Shown here in pieces: positions 20,249 through 21,348 of a stretch of DNA of 21,348 nt (positions are counted from its first letter, which is position 1; each line of letters starts with the position of its first letter). The notes under the pieces were generated by a model. That model was given only the letters and a program-made list of their open reading frames with translations. It was not told the DNA's origin and searched no databases. A program made the translations under genes and the position numbers. This DNA comes from Candidatus Bathyarchaeota archaeon. GTDB lineage: Archaea; Thermoproteota; Bathyarchaeia; Bathyarchaeales; Bathyarchaeaceae. The stretch covers positions 1 to 21,348 of the forward strand of contig JACUTO010000008.1 in assembly GCA_014859755.1 (NCBI GenBank). The letters are read 5' to 3'.

Positions 20249-20637
20249 AATCTACCGTCTTGAATTAGTAACCTAGTTCTCTAAGTTTTCTTTCAACTTG
20301 TTATCCTTCGTAGCACGGCTAGTTATCGTTATTCTTCCATCCGTTTCCGCTCGAATAAATTGATTTCTGTCACGCGAGTGATATTTGCATCCAAATATTC
20401 ATGATACATAGAAACCTAGAGGGGGCCCAGAACCCCTACCCTCCGTGTCCACGCATCCAGCAAATATCAACCACAAAGGAACTAAGCATGAATTCCAACA
20501 TGAAGACTGAAACATGTATATCTGCAACCAACGCAACTCCTCAGCATTCACAGCATTCTAATTACATGTCAAATGCAATCAACGTCAGACGGCGTTGAAT
20601 GATTAAACGCTACCAAAACCACGGAAAAGTATGGCAT

Positions 20638-20644
20638 GCGCGCG
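20638..20644. repeat. GCGCGCG tract
   Basis: Lies 34 nt past the stop of the minus-strand gene ending at 20678, within a longer alternating GCATGCGCGCG. Confidence 0.55.
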
Positions 20645-20677
20645 AAAGATCAAAACGGTTAACGATTCAGATGAGGA

Positions 20678-21103
20678 TCACACGAAATTGCACATCTTCT
20701 CGGCCTTGCTTAAAATGGATCGCACTTGTTCTGAGGTAAGGCGGTACCCGTGCAAACGGCTTCCCCGTAATCCTACTTCCTTTATTAAGGTTTCCTTGAT
20801 TGGCAACGGGGGCTCAAATTTGAGTACATTTTTAAAGTTTAAGGCATGTTTCCAACCCCATTTTTCGCACTCGCTTCTTTCCTCCTCAGATAATTCCTCT
20901 AACCCCTGGACATTCTCAATGAGACCGAATCCAAGGAAGGAGTCGCCCTTCTCCGCCTTGCGGGCAAAGAAAATGGTTAGCCCCGGCTCCCATCTCCGCC
21001 TAACTCCAACGTAATACTTCTTAAGATCGAAGACTTGTTTAACCCACTCGTCTCTCGAAATCCTTAAAATATAACCCATGGGGCTAAATTCACCCTCTTT
21101 CAT
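20678..21103 (-). CDS. Possible EVE/PUA-like domain protein
   Basis: A 141-residue protein from the ATG at 21103; an ATG at 21079 with GGTGA upstream is also possible. It begins MGYILRISRDEWVKQVFDLKKYYVGVRRR, has PGLTIFFARKAEKGDSFLGFGLIENV, then an acidic helix and a C-terminal KFEPPLPIKETL with a basic RGSRLHGYRLT tail. The strand-helix-strand opening, the early Gly-rich turn and the F-x-x-K-x-x-x-x-D segment recall EVE/ASCH (PUA-like) domains that bind modified bases, but no diagnostic residue settles it. It stands alone with its own TATA box. Confidence 0.6.
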   Translation of the reverse strand: MKEGEFSPMGYILRISRDEWVKQVFDLKKYYVGVRRRWEPGLTIFFARKAEKGDSFLGFGLIENVQGLEELSEEERSECEKWGWKHALNFKNVLKFEPPLPIKETLIKEVGLRGSRLHGYRLTSEQVRSILSKAEKMCNFV

Positions 21104-21134
21104 TTAACATCAACCGATACTATTTCTTACACCG

Positions 21135-21143
21135 TTATTTAAG
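21135..21143 (-). promoter_or_regulatory. TATA box of the EVE-like gene
   Basis: CTTAAATAA on the minus strand is about 36 nt before the ATG at 21103, predicting a leader of about 10 nt, which favours 21103 as the start. Confidence 0.4.
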
Positions 21144-21348
21144 CCTAAGCATCTCTATGAAGTTCTTGCAGTTGATAGCTGGTTTTCTGGCAGTTCATTC
21201 GTCACCGGCTAGCTAATTATCTCGCTGAGTATCGAAAAACTTGAACTTCAATCTTTTGATGGAAGAAAAGTGAAATTAGGATTCAAAATAGCGCGAAATT
21301 CCTAAGATTTTTATCTACCAGTTCCAACTTATACCAACTTTCTCAGAC
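21144..21348. other. Window end without a visible gene
   Basis: I see no supported coding region, RNA gene or repeat in the last 200 bases. A GCGCG is present at 21291-21295. Confidence 0.4.

Larger units (their letters stand above)
20221..20677. other. Noncoding stretch
   Basis: No supported gene. It holds two alternating GC tracts listed separately. A 65-residue plus-strand frame at 20401-20598 has low-complexity, unconvincing composition and no ribosome-binding site. Confidence 0.45.

Noticed and set aside
20401..20598. 65-residue plus-strand ORF
   Set aside because: No ribosome-binding site, Asn/Thr/Ser-rich chance-like composition, no neighbour support.
1..21348. CRISPR array, insertion sequence or transposase
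   Set aside because: No regular spaced repeats, terminal inverted repeats with target duplications, or transposase motifs were seen on either strand.

Overview
The window looks like a chromosomal segment of an archaeon, most likely of the Thermoproteota/Bathyarchaeia type; I assign this by inference from gene content and could not test it by search. Supporting signs are archaeal TATA boxes 25-30 nt before several starts (some apparently leaderless), GGTGA/GAGG ribosome-binding sites, frequent GTG and TTG starts, and archaeal protein families: a COG2522-type Cys-rich regulator, a two-unit protein disulfide oxidoreductase, a class I-alpha glutamine synthetase and a multi-winged-helix regulator. 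Genes are mostly single units or short operons with alternating strands.

Layout. 1-2.5 kb: a rubredoxin-pyruvate-oxidase-like fusion followed by trmO. 2.5-6.3 kb: a SAM methyltransferase, a noncoding stretch, a frameshifted ZIP metal importer divergent from a CDF metal exporter, and endonuclease III. 6.3-9.4 kb: two small conserved-looking proteins, a DsrEFH/TusDCB sulfur-relay cluster, a 2[4Fe-4S] ferredoxin, arsenate reductase (arsC) and an unknown protein. 9.4-12 kb: two Cys-rich transcription regulators around a repeated operator, then a protein disulfide oxidoreductase in an operon with a 38-residue stand-alone desulforedoxin. 12-16.7 kb: glnA, arsM and a PadR regulator sharing a bidirectional promoter with two operators, a cytoplasmic reductive-dehalogenase-like protein and an SDR dehydrogenase. 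16.7-21.3 kb: a noncoding stretch, small membrane proteins, an isoprenylcysteine-methyltransferase-like protein, a secreted membrane-anchored protein, a HAD phosphatase, a DUF2283 protein next to a truncated partner and a tRNA-like fragment, and a possible EVE/PUA-type protein.

Functionally the window is rich in thiol, sulfur, iron and metalloid chemistry: rubredoxin, desulforedoxin, ferredoxin, thiol oxidoreductase, sulfur relay, arsenate reductase, arsenite methyltransferase, and Cys-rich regulators that could sense metals or metalloids. The arsenic genes are split: arsC is alone near 8.5 kb and padR/arsM sits near 14.3 kb. No arsenite efflux pump is visible.

The pattern not explained by any gene is a set of short alternating (CG)n tracts. 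I found 15 of at least 6 nt; 14 lie outside coding sequence with the starts chosen here. Several sit 1-41 nt after stop codons or between convergent genes, which suggests a 3'-end, boundary or DNA-structure role. No complete tRNA, rRNA, CRISPR array, insertion sequence or replication origin was seen.
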